Part shown: piece by piece, positions 43,675 through 52,791 of the stretch
How positions within the stretch are numbered: the first letter of the stretch is position 1
Layout: every line of letters begins with the position of its first letter
Origin: WJKG01 sp964627305
GTDB taxonomy: Bacteria; Zixibacteria; MSB-5A5; GN15; FEB-12
Assembly (NCBI GenBank): GCA_964627305.1
Contig: CAZVHP010000009.1
Location: forward strand, 1 to 64,000
Direction of reading: 5' to 3'
DNA: 64,000 nt
Translations under genes and position numbers: made by a program
Notes under the pieces: model-generated
What the model saw: the letters and a program-made list of their open reading frames with translations, nothing else
What the model was told of the DNA's origin: nothing
The model's database searches: none

Positions 43675-46098
43675 GTGCAACACACCTTTCGACATACCCT
43701 TCTTGTAAGCTGTCTGCTGGCAGTCTTCGTTTTGGGCATGGGCAGTGAATCAGCCGGTGCCCGCGAGCGTCTGCGGCATCCTGAGGGAATCTTCTATTTC
43801 GAGAGTGCTGCCAGTGTGTTCGGGCCCGAAGCCGTCTGGGCTAACCCCGGGGCGCTGGCACGGATGCAGATGGCAAATGTGCAACTGATAGGGGAGTATT
43901 TCGACGAGCGCTTCTTCGACAACTGGGGGGCAGTATCCGCCAACGAGGGATTGGGGTTCGGGTTTCGGCACCTGTGCGTTCCCGGGGACGGCGACTATGA
44001 CGAGTTTCTGTTCGGGCTGGGCTTCAGTCTTGGAGGCCTTCACACCGGGGGGTCGTATCGATACTATCGCGATGCTCCCGGGGCGTTCAATAACCGGCAT
44101 TTCTGGAATCTTGGGTTACAGTATGTTTCGGGTCAGTTTGCTGCCGGCGCAGTGTTGTCCAACCTGAACCGCGGGGAGATCGACGGCGAGCGTACCGAGA
44201 TGAAACAGCAGTATGCTCTTGCCTATCGCCCTATGGGCAACCTGATGACACTGTCAGCGGACTTTTTCATGTACAGTGGCCAGACGTGGCGCGATGCCGA
44301 CTGGGTCTATCAGGCAACGGTGAATCCATATCAGGGTCTCTATCTGACCGCAGCCTATGACTCCGACAAGAACTACCAGGTGGGCTTTCGCGTGAACCTG
44401 AATCAGTATTTCGCCGGTTCACGCAGCAGCTTCAATCGCGACGGTGACCACTCTGGTACGGCCGGATATGTTGGTTTCACCACTGCTCGTCAGCCCTCGG
44501 TTCTGCCGCCGCCGAAACGTCGCCTCAACATGGGTATTGCCGGGTCGCTCGCGGAGAACCCGCCTCAGCCCATCTTTGGTCGCAAGCGGACACCATTTAC
44601 GAAGCTCATTCTGGAGATCTACCGGGCCGCCGAGGACCCCTCTATTTCTGAGATGTCGCTGAAGCTCAGCGGTCTGGCGATGGGCTTCGGTCAGGCGCAG
44701 GAGCTGCGACAGGCGCTCGAGCATTTCCAGTCAAGGGGCAAGCGGATCACCTGTCACCTTCGCTTTGCCAATAACATCACATACTACGTCGGATGTATCG
44801 CTGACAGCCTGCTGATGTCCACTGTCGGCCAGCTTGGGCTGATTGGCCTGAAGGCGGAGCAGACGTTCTATGCCGGCACGCTCGAGAAGCTCGGTATCGA
44901 GGTGGACATGGTCCGAATCGGGGACCACAAGACAGCTCCTGAGCAGTACACCCAACGGGGACCTTCTGAGGCCAGCAGGGAGCAGCTCAACCGCATTCTG
45001 GATGATCTGTATAGCCAGTTTGTCAGTGCCATTGCTGCCGGTCGTGGGTTCACGTCCGATTCCGTGCGCGCGATGATCGACAACGGGCCATACACCTCGG
45101 TTGAGGCTATGGAGCTTGGCCTGGTGGATACGTTCTGTTATGAGGATGAGTTGAGCGACTTTCTCCGACCGATGTCGCAAGTTGGTTTTGCCGACTACGT
45201 TGCCGATACGCTGGTTGACGGTAGCTGGAGAAAGCGACCGCAGTTGGCGGTTGTGGTTGCTGAGGGAAGCATTGCCTATCATGACGGTAACTACTGGCCG
45301 CTGGTTGACCAATCGGAGGTGACACCCGGTCTTATGGCTCAGGCGTTTTCGCAAGTCAAGAGAGAACCTCGTGTGAAGGGGGTGGTGCTTCGTCTGAGTT
45401 CCCCGGGGGGAGGAGCGCTGGCGGCTGACGACATTCACCACCTGGCAACGAAGGCCGCTACGAAGAAGCCGACGGTTGTGTCCATGGCCAATGTTGCAGC
45501 CTCAGGGGCCTACTACATCAGTACTGCCGGGCGGGAGCTCTTCGCCAACCCTGCGACGATCACGGGATCAATCGGTCTCTACGCCGGCAAGCCGAACCTG
45601 ACCGGGTTGTACGAGAAGATTGACTTGCACAAGGAGTTGTATCTTCGCGGCCGGCACGCCGGTCTGTACCTGACGAGCCGGGGGTTTACCGACGGAGAGC
45701 GGGAGAAAGCGTACTCACAGATCAATGCCTTGTACCGGCACTTCGTTGATCTGGTTGCTGAGAATCGCGGAATGAGTGTTGATTCGGTGGACCAACTTGC
45801 CCGGGGGCGGGTGTGGACAGGGCGGGAGGCGCTGGATAATGGCCTTGTGGATTATTTGGGGGGAATCAAGCAGGCGCTTGATTTCACTGCCGGGCAGGCG
45901 GGCGTCAAGGAGTACACGGTGGAGGTGTATCCTAAGCGCCGTCCCTTGTTTGTGCTGCCGGCTTTTTCGCTGCTTGGTGCAGTGTCTTCCGTCTTCGGTG
46001 GTACGGAGGATCCGGCGACAGGTAACCCTCTGGAGGACTTGCGCATGGAGCCGGGCGGCTTATATGCCCGTCTCCCGTACGATCTGGTGATTGAATAA
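43675..46098 (+). CDS. sppA: Signal peptide peptidase SppA (67K type) with N-terminal barrel-like extension
   Basis: A membrane-associated serine protease of family S49 that degrades cleaved signal peptides. The two S49 domains carry the catalytic Lys419 (GDHKTAPE) and Ser610 (NVAASGAYY), spaced ~190 residues apart as in E. coli SppA. The oddity is the first ~290 residues: a signal peptide followed by VFGPEAVWANPGALARMQMANVQLIGEYFDERFFDNWGAVS and then strand-rich sequence. This looks like a short PorV/FadL-type barrel or its relic, not part of normal SppA. The 807-residue length reflects that fusion. GTG 43675 abuts the upstream TAA, with AAAGGAG 8 nt before. A bidirectional terminator follows. 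Confidence 0.9.
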   Translation: MQHTFRHTLLVSCLLAVFVLGMGSESAGARERLRHPEGIFYFESAASVFGPEAVWANPGALARMQMANVQLIGEYFDERFFDNWGAVSANEGLGFGFRHLCVPGDGDYDEFLFGLGFSLGGLHTGGSYRYYRDAPGAFNNRHFWNLGLQYVSGQFAAGAVLSNLNRGEIDGERTEMKQQYALAYRPMGNLMTLSADFFMYSGQTWRDADWVYQATVNPYQGLYLTAAYDSDKNYQVGFRVNLNQYFAGSRSSFNRDGDHSGTAGYVGFTTARQPSVLPPPKRRLNMGIAGSLAENPPQPIFGRKRTPFTKLILEIYRAAEDPSISEMSLKLSGLAMGFGQAQELRQALEHFQSRGKRITCHLRFANNITYYVGCIADSLLMSTVGQLGLIGLKAEQTFYAGTLEKLGIEVDMVRIGDHKTAPEQYTQRGPSEASREQLNRILDDLYSQFVSAIAAGRGFTSDSVRAMIDNGPYTSVEAMELGLVDTFCYEDELSDFLRPMSQVGFADYVADTLVDGSWRKRPQLAVVVAEGSIAYHDGNYWPLVDQSEVTPGLMAQAFSQVKREPRVKGVVLRLSSPGGGALAADDIHHLATKAATKKPTVVSMANVAASGAYYISTAGRELFANPATITGSIGLYAGKPNLTGLYEKIDLHKELYLRGRHAGLYLTSRGFTDGEREKAYSQINALYRHFVDLVAENRGMSVDSVDQLARGRVWTGREALDNGLVDYLGGIKQALDFTAGQAGVKEYTVEVYPKRRPLFVLPAFSLLGAVSSVFGGTEDPATGNPLEDLRMEPGGLYARLPYDLVIE

Positions 46099-46130
46099 GC
46101 GAATTGCCCAAAGCTGTGGACAAACACAAA

Positions 46131-46153
46131 GCGCCCGCCATCCTGGCGGGCGC
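46131..46153. terminator. Bidirectional hairpin terminator between convergent sppA and pilin genes
   Basis: GCGCCCGCCA-TCC-TGGCGGGCGC, a perfect 10-bp stem, lies between the sppA stop and the pilX-like stop. The minus-strand exit reads TTTGTGTTTG, a fair U-tract; the plus-strand exit TCTGCCTT is weak. Confidence 0.78.
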
Positions 46154-46203
46154 TCTGCCTTGGTACAAGGAGATATTACACAGAAGCGCAGGTGAGCAGG
46201 CGC

Positions 46204-47871
46204 TCAGAGTCCCAGAGCTTCCAGATCAACGTTTTCATCGTTAGTTCCCACATAGCTCTGGCGCCAGCCGATTCGCTGGAAGACGCGCACCGTAGGTGTT
46301 TCGGGCGGCAGCTTGTTGGGATCGTCAAGGTCGGAGTCGTAGCTCCAGTCACGGTTCGGAGGGTCGTAGTACGTACCCGACCAGTTGCCATTCGCCTGCT
46401 GAGAATTCCAGAGATTCACGGCGCTGCCGGACCAGGTGAAGTTCTTGCCTGACCAGCGTTCCAGAAAGCGCGGCAGGTTCTCGAAGCCGCCGTTGTAGTT
46501 GCTGGGAGTGGTCTCGACATTACCGGTCAAGTACGATACGTTGACGGTTGTGGCTGTGGCGTTACGCTTGTTTTTTGATGAGTCGCTGACGAGGTCGAAG
46601 TTGCCTGCATCCCAGGCATTGGACAGGAATGTGACAGCGTCGGCCATAATGGCCGCCGGCTTCTTGTTAACCGAATTGTAGTCGCCATTGGTGTACACCG
46701 GGTTCTCACTGGCGATGGTCAGGCCCGAGCCGAGCGTGTCACCGTTGTTCAGCCGCAAGGCAGGCCAGCCGGCCACCTGATTCGAGAAGTAGAGTACGCC
46801 GTTGCTGGGAGCGAAACCGGTTTCGTAAAGCCGGCCCATATCCAGTTCGGTGCAATCCACCCATTCACCTTCACGAGCATCGTAGAACTGATCGGTTGCC
46901 GATGGTACCAGCACGCCGCTGTCTATCATGTCCTGCGTGACATCGAGCCATAGCCCGCCAACCTGTGCCCAGGCAGTGTCGTCGATGATCTTCAGCGAGG
47001 AGAGGTGTTCGTACGAATCCGGATTGCCGTCGCCACGTTCGATGAGCGTATGCGGATCATCGGAGTTGGTCAGGGGAATATTCAGTTCCCCCTGTCCGTG
47101 GGTCGAATCCTGAACCCGTCCGCCCCATCGTGCCAGCGAGGAGTCATACCAGTCAGTGAATTCACTGTCAAGAAAGTCCGCGCCCATCTTCATGGAGACA
47201 TAATTGCCTTCTTCATCCTTAATGAGAACGTCACCGCTGCTGACGCCGCCCGGGCCCTTGCGCCCGTGCAGGATGTTGCCCGAGGCGGTCACATAGGAAT
47301 CCATCTTCAGGGAGCTGTTGGCTTGCAACCACAGGTTACCGTTGGAGTGGACACGTCCCAGAAGGGTCATGTCCGGTCCGGGGGCGATCTCAAGGTCGTT
47401 GCCGTAAAAGACTGCGAACTGGAAGATGGGCACCAGGGCGGCCTCGAATGACTCCTGAAGAATCATCCGGGCGTTTTCTACTTCGCTCTCAGCCACGCTG
47501 GTAATCGTGAAGCTCTTGACCAGCGAGTGCAGGCCGGCCAGGGTACCCTTGGTCAGAACGCGTTTCGTCGGGGCGCCGTCGTCTACCGTCACATAGGAGA
47601 CGTCGCAGTGGTTAATCGCAAAGCTTCCTGATGGCATGATGGTCGGCGGCACGCCGGTGGTATCATACTCATCCTGCAAAGCGGCGGCACCTGCCTCCAG
47701 CCCCGCCTCGGCGGCATAGAAACTGCGCATCTCCTGAAGCTCGTTACCGGCGATGTTCACCTCGTCTTCCGAGGTCGAGAGCGCCGCGAGCCCCAGCAGG
47801 GTGAGCATGGCGACCATGATCAGGGCGATCAGGCTGGCCATACCGCGTTGGTTGTAGAGTAATCGTCGCAT
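46204..47871 (-). CDS. PilX-like type IV minor pilin / pilus assembly protein
   Basis: A 555-residue protein with a PilX N-terminal domain: RRLLYNQRGMASLIALIMVAMLTLLGLAALSTSEDEVNIAGNELQEMRSFYAAEAGLEAG. The hydrophobic helix after RG, with Glu in the later helix, is the class III-like minor-pilin signature. The long C-terminal part is strand- and turn-rich and includes VHSNGNLWLQANSS and GNILHGRKGPGG, suggesting a large surface-exposed domain. It is the last gene of a three-pilin operon on the minus strand. No PilY1 or major pilin follows; the terminator closes the unit. Confidence 0.85.
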   Translation of the reverse strand: MRRLLYNQRGMASLIALIMVAMLTLLGLAALSTSEDEVNIAGNELQEMRSFYAAEAGLEAGAAALQDEYDTTGVPPTIMPSGSFAINHCDVSYVTVDDGAPTKRVLTKGTLAGLHSLVKSFTITSVAESEVENARMILQESFEAALVPIFQFAVFYGNDLEIAPGPDMTLLGRVHSNGNLWLQANSSLKMDSYVTASGNILHGRKGPGGVSSGDVLIKDEEGNYVSMKMGADFLDSEFTDWYDSSLARWGGRVQDSTHGQGELNIPLTNSDDPHTLIERGDGNPDSYEHLSSLKIIDDTAWAQVGGLWLDVTQDMIDSGVLVPSATDQFYDAREGEWVDCTELDMGRLYETGFAPSNGVLYFSNQVAGWPALRLNNGDTLGSGLTIASENPVYTNGDYNSVNKKPAAIMADAVTFLSNAWDAGNFDLVSDSSKNKRNATATTVNVSYLTGNVETTPSNYNGGFENLPRFLERWSGKNFTWSGSAVNLWNSQQANGNWSGTYYDPPNRDWSYDSDLDDPNKLPPETPTVRVFQRIGWRQSYVGTNDENVDLEALGL

Positions 47872-47886
47872 AATCTATCACCTTCC

Positions 47887-48711
47887 TTACAGTCCGATAT
47901 TGCGAAGGAATACTGACGTGTTGAACGTTCGATATCGAAGCGTGTCCCCGGAGGGGATGTCGTAATCGGCGCGGCCGGAGTGTCCCGACACACTAATGAG
48001 GATTTCGCGAACGTCGTCGATTGACGGTGGTTCGTCAAACAGCGCACTGTTCTTCATCCGGTACCGGAATTGCAGATCGGATATGTTCTCAGCGAAGACC
48101 TGCGGCCCGGAGCCGGGACGCTCAACCATCAGGCAGGGTGTGTTCGGGTCGGTCAGCGTATCGACATAGAACTTGATCCAGGTGAGCATCAACACCTGAG
48201 CGTCGGCGCTGTACGACTTCGACAGTGGCATAGTGTTGTGCTGGATGTGTTTGGCAGCCACCTGTACGTGCGTGATCTCGAAGAACTCGCCGCCGCCGGA
48301 GTCCGGCTCGAAGATGTAGGCCCAGTCACCGGGACTGAAGCAGGAGATGTCGCTTTCACACTTCAACTCCGCCGACGGCTGAGGCATCGGCGCCGACAGC
48401 TTGGTTTCACAGTCACCGGTTCGGTACACGAGCACAATCGTGTCCGGATTGGTGTTGTAGGCCTGGATCGGTGCCAGGTTCAGCGGCAGGTTGAACCCCG
48501 CCATGCGGCAGTGCCGGGTAATCTCGTCGATTGAGGCTCGGACATTCTGCTGGATGGTCGTGATGTCGTCCTGAATTATGTAATGCTTGTGCTGACTGAT
48601 GTACAGCTCGAAGATGCCGGTGGTCACTACGCCCATGATGACCAGGGCAATCATGACCTCCAGGAACGATGTCCCCAACTGACTTCTGATTCTGGATCGT
48701 ATGTTCATCAT
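47887..48711 (-). CDS. PilW-like type IV minor pilin
   Basis: A 274-residue prepilin with the N-methylation motif GTSFLEVMIALVIMGVVTTGIFELYI (cleavage after G, Glu at +5) and a long helix (HYIIQDDITTIQQNVRASIDEITRHCRMAGF) typical of PilW. The C-terminal half is beta-rich. It likely helps prime pilus assembly together with its neighbours. ATG 48711 is used; a GTG four codons earlier at 48723 is possible, and neither has a strong Shine-Dalgarno. It lies 15 nt upstream of the pilX-like gene and ~30 nt downstream of the pilV-like gene. Confidence 0.87.
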   Translation of the reverse strand: MMNIRSRIRSQLGTSFLEVMIALVIMGVVTTGIFELYISQHKHYIIQDDITTIQQNVRASIDEITRHCRMAGFNLPLNLAPIQAYNTNPDTIVLVYRTGDCETKLSAPMPQPSAELKCESDISCFSPGDWAYIFEPDSGGGEFFEITHVQVAAKHIQHNTMPLSKSYSADAQVLMLTWIKFYVDTLTDPNTPCLMVERPGSGPQVFAENISDLQFRYRMKNSALFDEPPSIDDVREILISVSGHSGRADYDIPSGDTLRYRTFNTSVFLRNIGL

Positions 48712-48739
48712 ATTGGTACCCACTTGGTTTCATGTGCCG

Positions 48740-49096
48740 CTACGACTTCAGGTACGCCGTCAGCGAATCCTGTTTTGCAGTACCACGGACATCCTCCCAG
48801 TCGACCCTGATCTTGATCTCATTGAGATTAGCCCCGGCGTTGTTGACCGTCCAGGAGCGAACGACGCCACGGGCTGTGTCGACGCCACTGCCGGGATTGT
48901 TGGTGCTTCGCAGTTGCTCCAGCTTCTCCTGCATCAGATGCGTGGTCAGAGTGGTGTTGTTGGCCCAGTCGTTGCCATCCAGAGCAACCATCGCCATATT
49001 CAGCAGCAACAGCAGCGACAAACTGAGGATCAGCAAGGCAATAAGCACTTCCAGGAGGGTAAGACCGTCCTGATTCTGTATTTTCAATTTGCTCAT
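48740..49096 (-). CDS. PilV-like type IV minor pilin
   Basis: A 118-residue prepilin with the type III leader GLTLLEVLIALLILSLSLLLLLNMAM: Gly before the cleavage site and Glu at mature position 5. The short globular part contains LMQEKLEQLRSTNNPG, as in PilV/PilI pilins. AGAGGT lies 8 nt before the ATG. It is the first gene of the minor-pilin operon and therefore marks the promoter side. Confidence 0.87.
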   Translation of the reverse strand: MSKLKIQNQDGLTLLEVLIALLILSLSLLLLLNMAMVALDGNDWANNTTLTTHLMQEKLEQLRSTNNPGSGVDTARGVVRSWTVNNAGANLNEIKIRVDWEDVRGTAKQDSLTAYLKS

Positions 49097-49438
49097 AGGT
49101 AGTACCTCTTGGTTTGCCCGTATAGCTGTAAATTGTATGCCGCCCGTGTATGATTCTGGAACCGGCCTCTCAGGGATCGTGTTATGTACTCACAGAACAA
49201 GAGGTTATCTGTCACCGATAATAGGCACAACCTGCCCGGGAGTACTGATATGGCGATTCCGGAGGACCGGAACAGGCCAAACGAACCCGTTTCGCCCAAC
49301 AGATTATGGGCTGCTTCCAACACTTTCCATGGCCGAGCATTTGTGCTACCTTGGCGGTGGTTTGACCTCGTGACAGGCGCAGGAGTCCCGCCGGAAGCAG
49401 GTCACCGGACGGCTGGACGACCGTAACAGGAGAGAAGG
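49097..49438. other. Divergent region between pilin operon and acetolactate synthase
   Basis: 342 bp without a convincing gene; a minus-strand frame of 76 codons has no family features. A possible -10 (TACAAT) for the pilin operon lies ~40 nt upstream of its first gene without a good -35. On the plus strand the acetolactate synthase gene has GGAGAGAAGG immediately before its ATG. Confidence 0.4.
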
Positions 49439-51085
49439 ATGAACGCATCTGAGGTGTTTGTAAAGGCCCTGGAAAATGAGGGGGTCGAGTACATTTTCGG
49501 TGTGCCCGGAGAGGAGAATATTGACTTTCTGGAGGCAGTCCGCAAGTCCGGGATCAAATTCATTCTGACCAGGCACGAGCAGGGGGCCGGATTCATGGCT
49601 GATGTCTATGGTCGGCTGACCGGCAGGGCCGGGGTGTGTCTGGCGACAATCGGGCCCGGCGCGACCAATCTGATAACTCCGATAGCGGACGCCTACCTCG
49701 ACCGTTCGCCGCTGGTGGCTATCACCGGGCAGGCCGACACATTGCGGGTGCACAAGGAGTCGCACCAGTACATCGATGTTGTGTCGATGCTTCGGCCGAT
49801 AACCAAGTGGAACACCCGGATTGAGCGTCCTGATATCGTCGCCGAGGCAGTCCGCAAGGCCTTCAAGACCGCAGAAGCGGAGAAGCCCGGCTCGACCCAC
49901 CTTGAGTTCCCGGAGAACGTTGCCCAGGAGAAGTGTGAGAGCCCGGAGTACTTCGCGGTGCGCAAGGTCCGTCGCCCGGCCCCGGATTACAAGGCGGTCC
50001 AGGCAGTGATTGATCTGATCGGTAAGGCGAAGAAACCGCTGGTGCTGGCCGGTAATGGATGTCTGCGCAAGCGGGCTACACGCCAGTTGAGGCGCTTTCT
50101 GGACCAGACTCGCTTCCCGGTCTGCAATACCTTCATGGGCAAAGGAGCCTCCGGCTACGAATATGAGTACAACCTGCTTACGATTGGTCTGCAGACGCGC
50201 GATCACGTGACCTGTGCCCTTGAAGAAGCCGACCTGATCATCTGCATCGGCTACGATATCGTTGAGTACTCGCCGCAGTTCTGGAATCCTGATGGCTCCA
50301 AGTGCATTATCCACATAGACTTCGAGCATGCTGAGGTCGACTACTGGTACCACCCCGAGGTCGAAGTGGTCGCAGACATCGCCTCCGCGCTCTGGGAGGT
50401 AAACGAGCGGATCGATGATTCCTTCGATACCAGCCGGGGGGAGTGGGCTATCAAGCACCGCAGGAAGATACTCGCCGACATTCATGAATATGACAACAGC
50501 GAGGCCTTTCCCTTCAAGCCCCAGAAGATTCTGCATGATGTTCGTCAGGTGCTGGCAGATGAGGATATCCTGATAAGCGATGTCGGTGCCCACAAGATAT
50601 GGATTGCCCGCATGTTCGTGGTCCACGAGGCCAACACCTGCCTGATCTCCAACGGGTTTGCGAGCATGGGCATAGGTCTTCCGGGCGGGATTGCTGCCAA
50701 ACTTGTTTACCCGGATCGGAGGATCCTCACGATCAGTGGTGACGGCGGATTTCTCATGAACATTCAGGAGCTGGAGACGGCGGTGCGTCTGGGGACGCCC
50801 ACCGTGAATATGGTCTGGTCTGATGGTACGTTCGGTTTGATAGAATGGCATCAGGAAAAGAAGTTCGGCACAGCGTTCGGCACCAGGTTCGGTAACCCGG
50901 ACTGGGTTCAGCTGGCGCGTTCTTTTGGTGCGAACGGTATCAGGGTGAAGGAGGGAGACGATCTGCAGAAGGTGCTTTCGCGGGCCTTCAAGTCTGACAA
51001 GCCGGTTGTGATAGATGTACCGGTGGACTACAGCGAGAACATCCGACTGACCAAACGGCTGGGCCAGCTGGTCTGTCCGGTGTAG
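49439..51085 (+). CDS. Thiamine-pyrophosphate acetolactate synthase, catabolic AlsS type
   Basis: A 548-residue enzyme expected to condense two pyruvates to 2-acetolactate. The N-terminal domain carries the catalytic Glu in TRHEQGAGFMADVYGRLTG and GPGATNLITPIADAY. The segment HKESHQYIDVVSMLRPITKW has the SHQ(x)LD feature seen in FAD-independent AlsS rather than anabolic IlvB. The cofactor motif is ISGDGGFLMNIQELETAVRLGTPTVNMVWSDGTFG. No small regulatory subunit or ALDC gene is next to it, so product fate is uncertain (branched-chain amino acids or acetoin). It is probably cotranscribed with the aldehyde dehydrogenase that follows. A related TPP decarboxylase is an alternative. Confidence 0.87.
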   Translation: MNASEVFVKALENEGVEYIFGVPGEENIDFLEAVRKSGIKFILTRHEQGAGFMADVYGRLTGRAGVCLATIGPGATNLITPIADAYLDRSPLVAITGQADTLRVHKESHQYIDVVSMLRPITKWNTRIERPDIVAEAVRKAFKTAEAEKPGSTHLEFPENVAQEKCESPEYFAVRKVRRPAPDYKAVQAVIDLIGKAKKPLVLAGNGCLRKRATRQLRRFLDQTRFPVCNTFMGKGASGYEYEYNLLTIGLQTRDHVTCALEEADLIICIGYDIVEYSPQFWNPDGSKCIIHIDFEHAEVDYWYHPEVEVVADIASALWEVNERIDDSFDTSRGEWAIKHRRKILADIHEYDNSEAFPFKPQKILHDVRQVLADEDILISDVGAHKIWIARMFVVHEANTCLISNGFASMGIGLPGGIAAKLVYPDRRILTISGDGGFLMNIQELETAVRLGTPTVNMVWSDGTFGLIEWHQEKKFGTAFGTRFGNPDWVQLARSFGANGIRVKEGDDLQKVLSRAFKSDKPVVIDVPVDYSENIRLTKRLGQLVCPV

Positions 51086-51145
51086 GCACGCGGGTGCTGT
51101 GCGAACGAATGTGAGAGGCAACTGAAACAGCGGGAGCAAGTGAAC

Positions 51146-52588
51146 ATGGCCAGGAAACAGAAGACGAATACGACGCACAAGATGTATCTGGGGGGCAGCT
51201 GGGAGAATTCCGACCAGAGCATCGAGGTCGTGAATCCGTACGACAACAAAGTAACTGCCAAAGTGGCTGCGGCCTCGAAGGCGGATTACACGCGGGCAAT
51301 TCAGATCGCCGACAAGACCTTTGCGCAAACGCGTGAATTGCCCAGCTACAAGCGGTCTGAAACGTGCCGGGCTGTAGCCGATTTGATCGAGAAGAACCTC
51401 GAGCGTTTCACGACCACCATGGTTCAGGAACTGGGCAAGTGCTACAAGGATGCCAAAGGGGAGGTGCAGCGGGCTGTTGGTGTTTTCCGGGTTGCGGCGG
51501 AGGAGGCCAAGCGGATCGGTGGAGAGATTATCGACCTGGACTGGACACCGGGTGCCGAAGAGCGGACCGGCCTGGTCAAGCGCTTTCCGATGGGGGTTGT
51601 GGCCGGTATCTCACCGTTCAATTTTCCGCTCAACCTTGTGGCGCACAAGGTGGCCCCCGCGATCGCCTCGGGCAACACGATTGTTCTCAAGCCGGCCAGT
51701 GCTACACCGCTTTCGGCACTGCTGCTTGCTGAGATGATCGACCAGACCGATCATCCCAAAGGGGCGGTGTCGGTTCTTCCCGGTTCATCCAAAGAGTCGT
51801 CGCCATTGTTGGAGGATGAGCGGGTCAAGCTGATCACGTTCACCGGTTCGTCGCAGGTGGGCTGGTGGATCAAGCAGAACGCGGGCAAGAAACATGTGGT
51901 GCTTGAACTTGGCGGCAATGCCGGTGTGGCTGTTGCCGACGATGCCGATCTTGACTGGGCCGCCACCCGACTGGTGTATGGGTCGTTTGCCTCGGCCGGC
52001 CAATCCTGCATTTCGGTTCAGCGCATTTACATTCATGAGAAGGTCTATAACCGTTTTCTGCGAATCTTCAAGCAGAAAGTCGCGAAAATCAAGACCGGCA
52101 ATCCCATGAATCCGAAGGTCGATATGGGGGCCATGATCGACCGCGACGCCGTCCGGAATACGCTGGAGATGATTGAGGAGGCCAGAAGCCAGGGGGCCAA
52201 GGTGCTGGCCGGTGGGAAGGCCCGCGGGGCAGTGCTCCAGCCGACCCTGCTGTCACAGGTGACGCCCAATATGCGTGTCTGTTCAGAAGAGGCTTTCGCG
52301 CCTTTGGCGGTGCTCTTCAAGTATAAGAGCTTCAAATCGGTCGTTAGTCAGATCAACAGCTCCAATTACGGACTTCAGGCGGGCGTGTTTACCAACCGCC
52401 TGAAAGACATCTGGTATGCCTTCAAACATATTGAGGCCGGCGGCGTTGTCGTCAACGATGTGCCGACTTACCGTGCCGACCATCAGCCGTATGGCGGTGT
52501 CAAAGACTCCGGCATGGGGCGCGAGGGTGTTCGGTACTCGATTGAGGATATGACAGAACTGAAGATTCTCAGTATGAATCTGAAGTGA
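51146..52588 (+). CDS. NAD(P)-dependent aldehyde dehydrogenase
   Basis: A 480-residue ALDH superfamily enzyme. The catalytic Glu (VVLELGGNAGVAV) and Cys (FASAGQSCISVQR) are intact, as is the cofactor site SPFNFPLNLVAHKVAPAIASGNTIVLKPA followed by FTGSSQVGWWI. The SPFNFP and GQSCISVQR signatures resemble the phosphorylating-independent GAPN, succinate-semialdehyde and lactaldehyde-type group rather than retinal-type ALDHs. Substrate is unknown. The partner acetolactate synthase gene lies 60 nt upstream on the same strand. ATG 51146 has GGGAG 9 nt upstream; GTG 51140 is too close to it. A terminator-like hairpin follows. Confidence 0.9.
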   Translation: MARKQKTNTTHKMYLGGSWENSDQSIEVVNPYDNKVTAKVAAASKADYTRAIQIADKTFAQTRELPSYKRSETCRAVADLIEKNLERFTTTMVQELGKCYKDAKGEVQRAVGVFRVAAEEAKRIGGEIIDLDWTPGAEERTGLVKRFPMGVVAGISPFNFPLNLVAHKVAPAIASGNTIVLKPASATPLSALLLAEMIDQTDHPKGAVSVLPGSSKESSPLLEDERVKLITFTGSSQVGWWIKQNAGKKHVVLELGGNAGVAVADDADLDWAATRLVYGSFASAGQSCISVQRIYIHEKVYNRFLRIFKQKVAKIKTGNPMNPKVDMGAMIDRDAVRNTLEMIEEARSQGAKVLAGGKARGAVLQPTLLSQVTPNMRVCSEEAFAPLAVLFKYKSFKSVVSQINSSNYGLQAGVFTNRLKDIWYAFKHIEAGGVVVNDVPTYRADHQPYGGVKDSGMGREGVRYSIEDMTELKILSMNLK

Positions 52589-52615
52589 ACCTTGCAGGCG
52601 AATGGCAGGCGGCGT

Positions 52616-52652
52616 GCCGGCAGGACCGACAACTTGATCCTGCCGGTTTCTT
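52616..52652 (+). terminator. Hairpin terminator after the aldehyde dehydrogenase
   Basis: CCGGCAGGA pairs with TCCTGCCGG (9 bp, plus a wobble) around a 12-nt loop and runs into TTTCTTATT. It lies 28 nt past the stop. Confidence 0.72.
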
Positions 52653-52791
52653 ATTGCGCAACTGAGTACGGATCCCTTCAGACAGGACGGAACTCATCCG
52701 ACAACTTGAGTAATGCCCCCTGTTGCTGGAGGATTAGTGAGGTCGCTGTGAGCAGCGCAAGCGGGGCCGGATGCTTTGACGGGGACACCAG

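Noticed and set aside
49346..51328. A 660-codon minus-strand frame opposite the acetolactate synthase
   Set aside because: Antisense shadow of a recognised TPP enzyme; high GC at third positions creates long open antisense frames.
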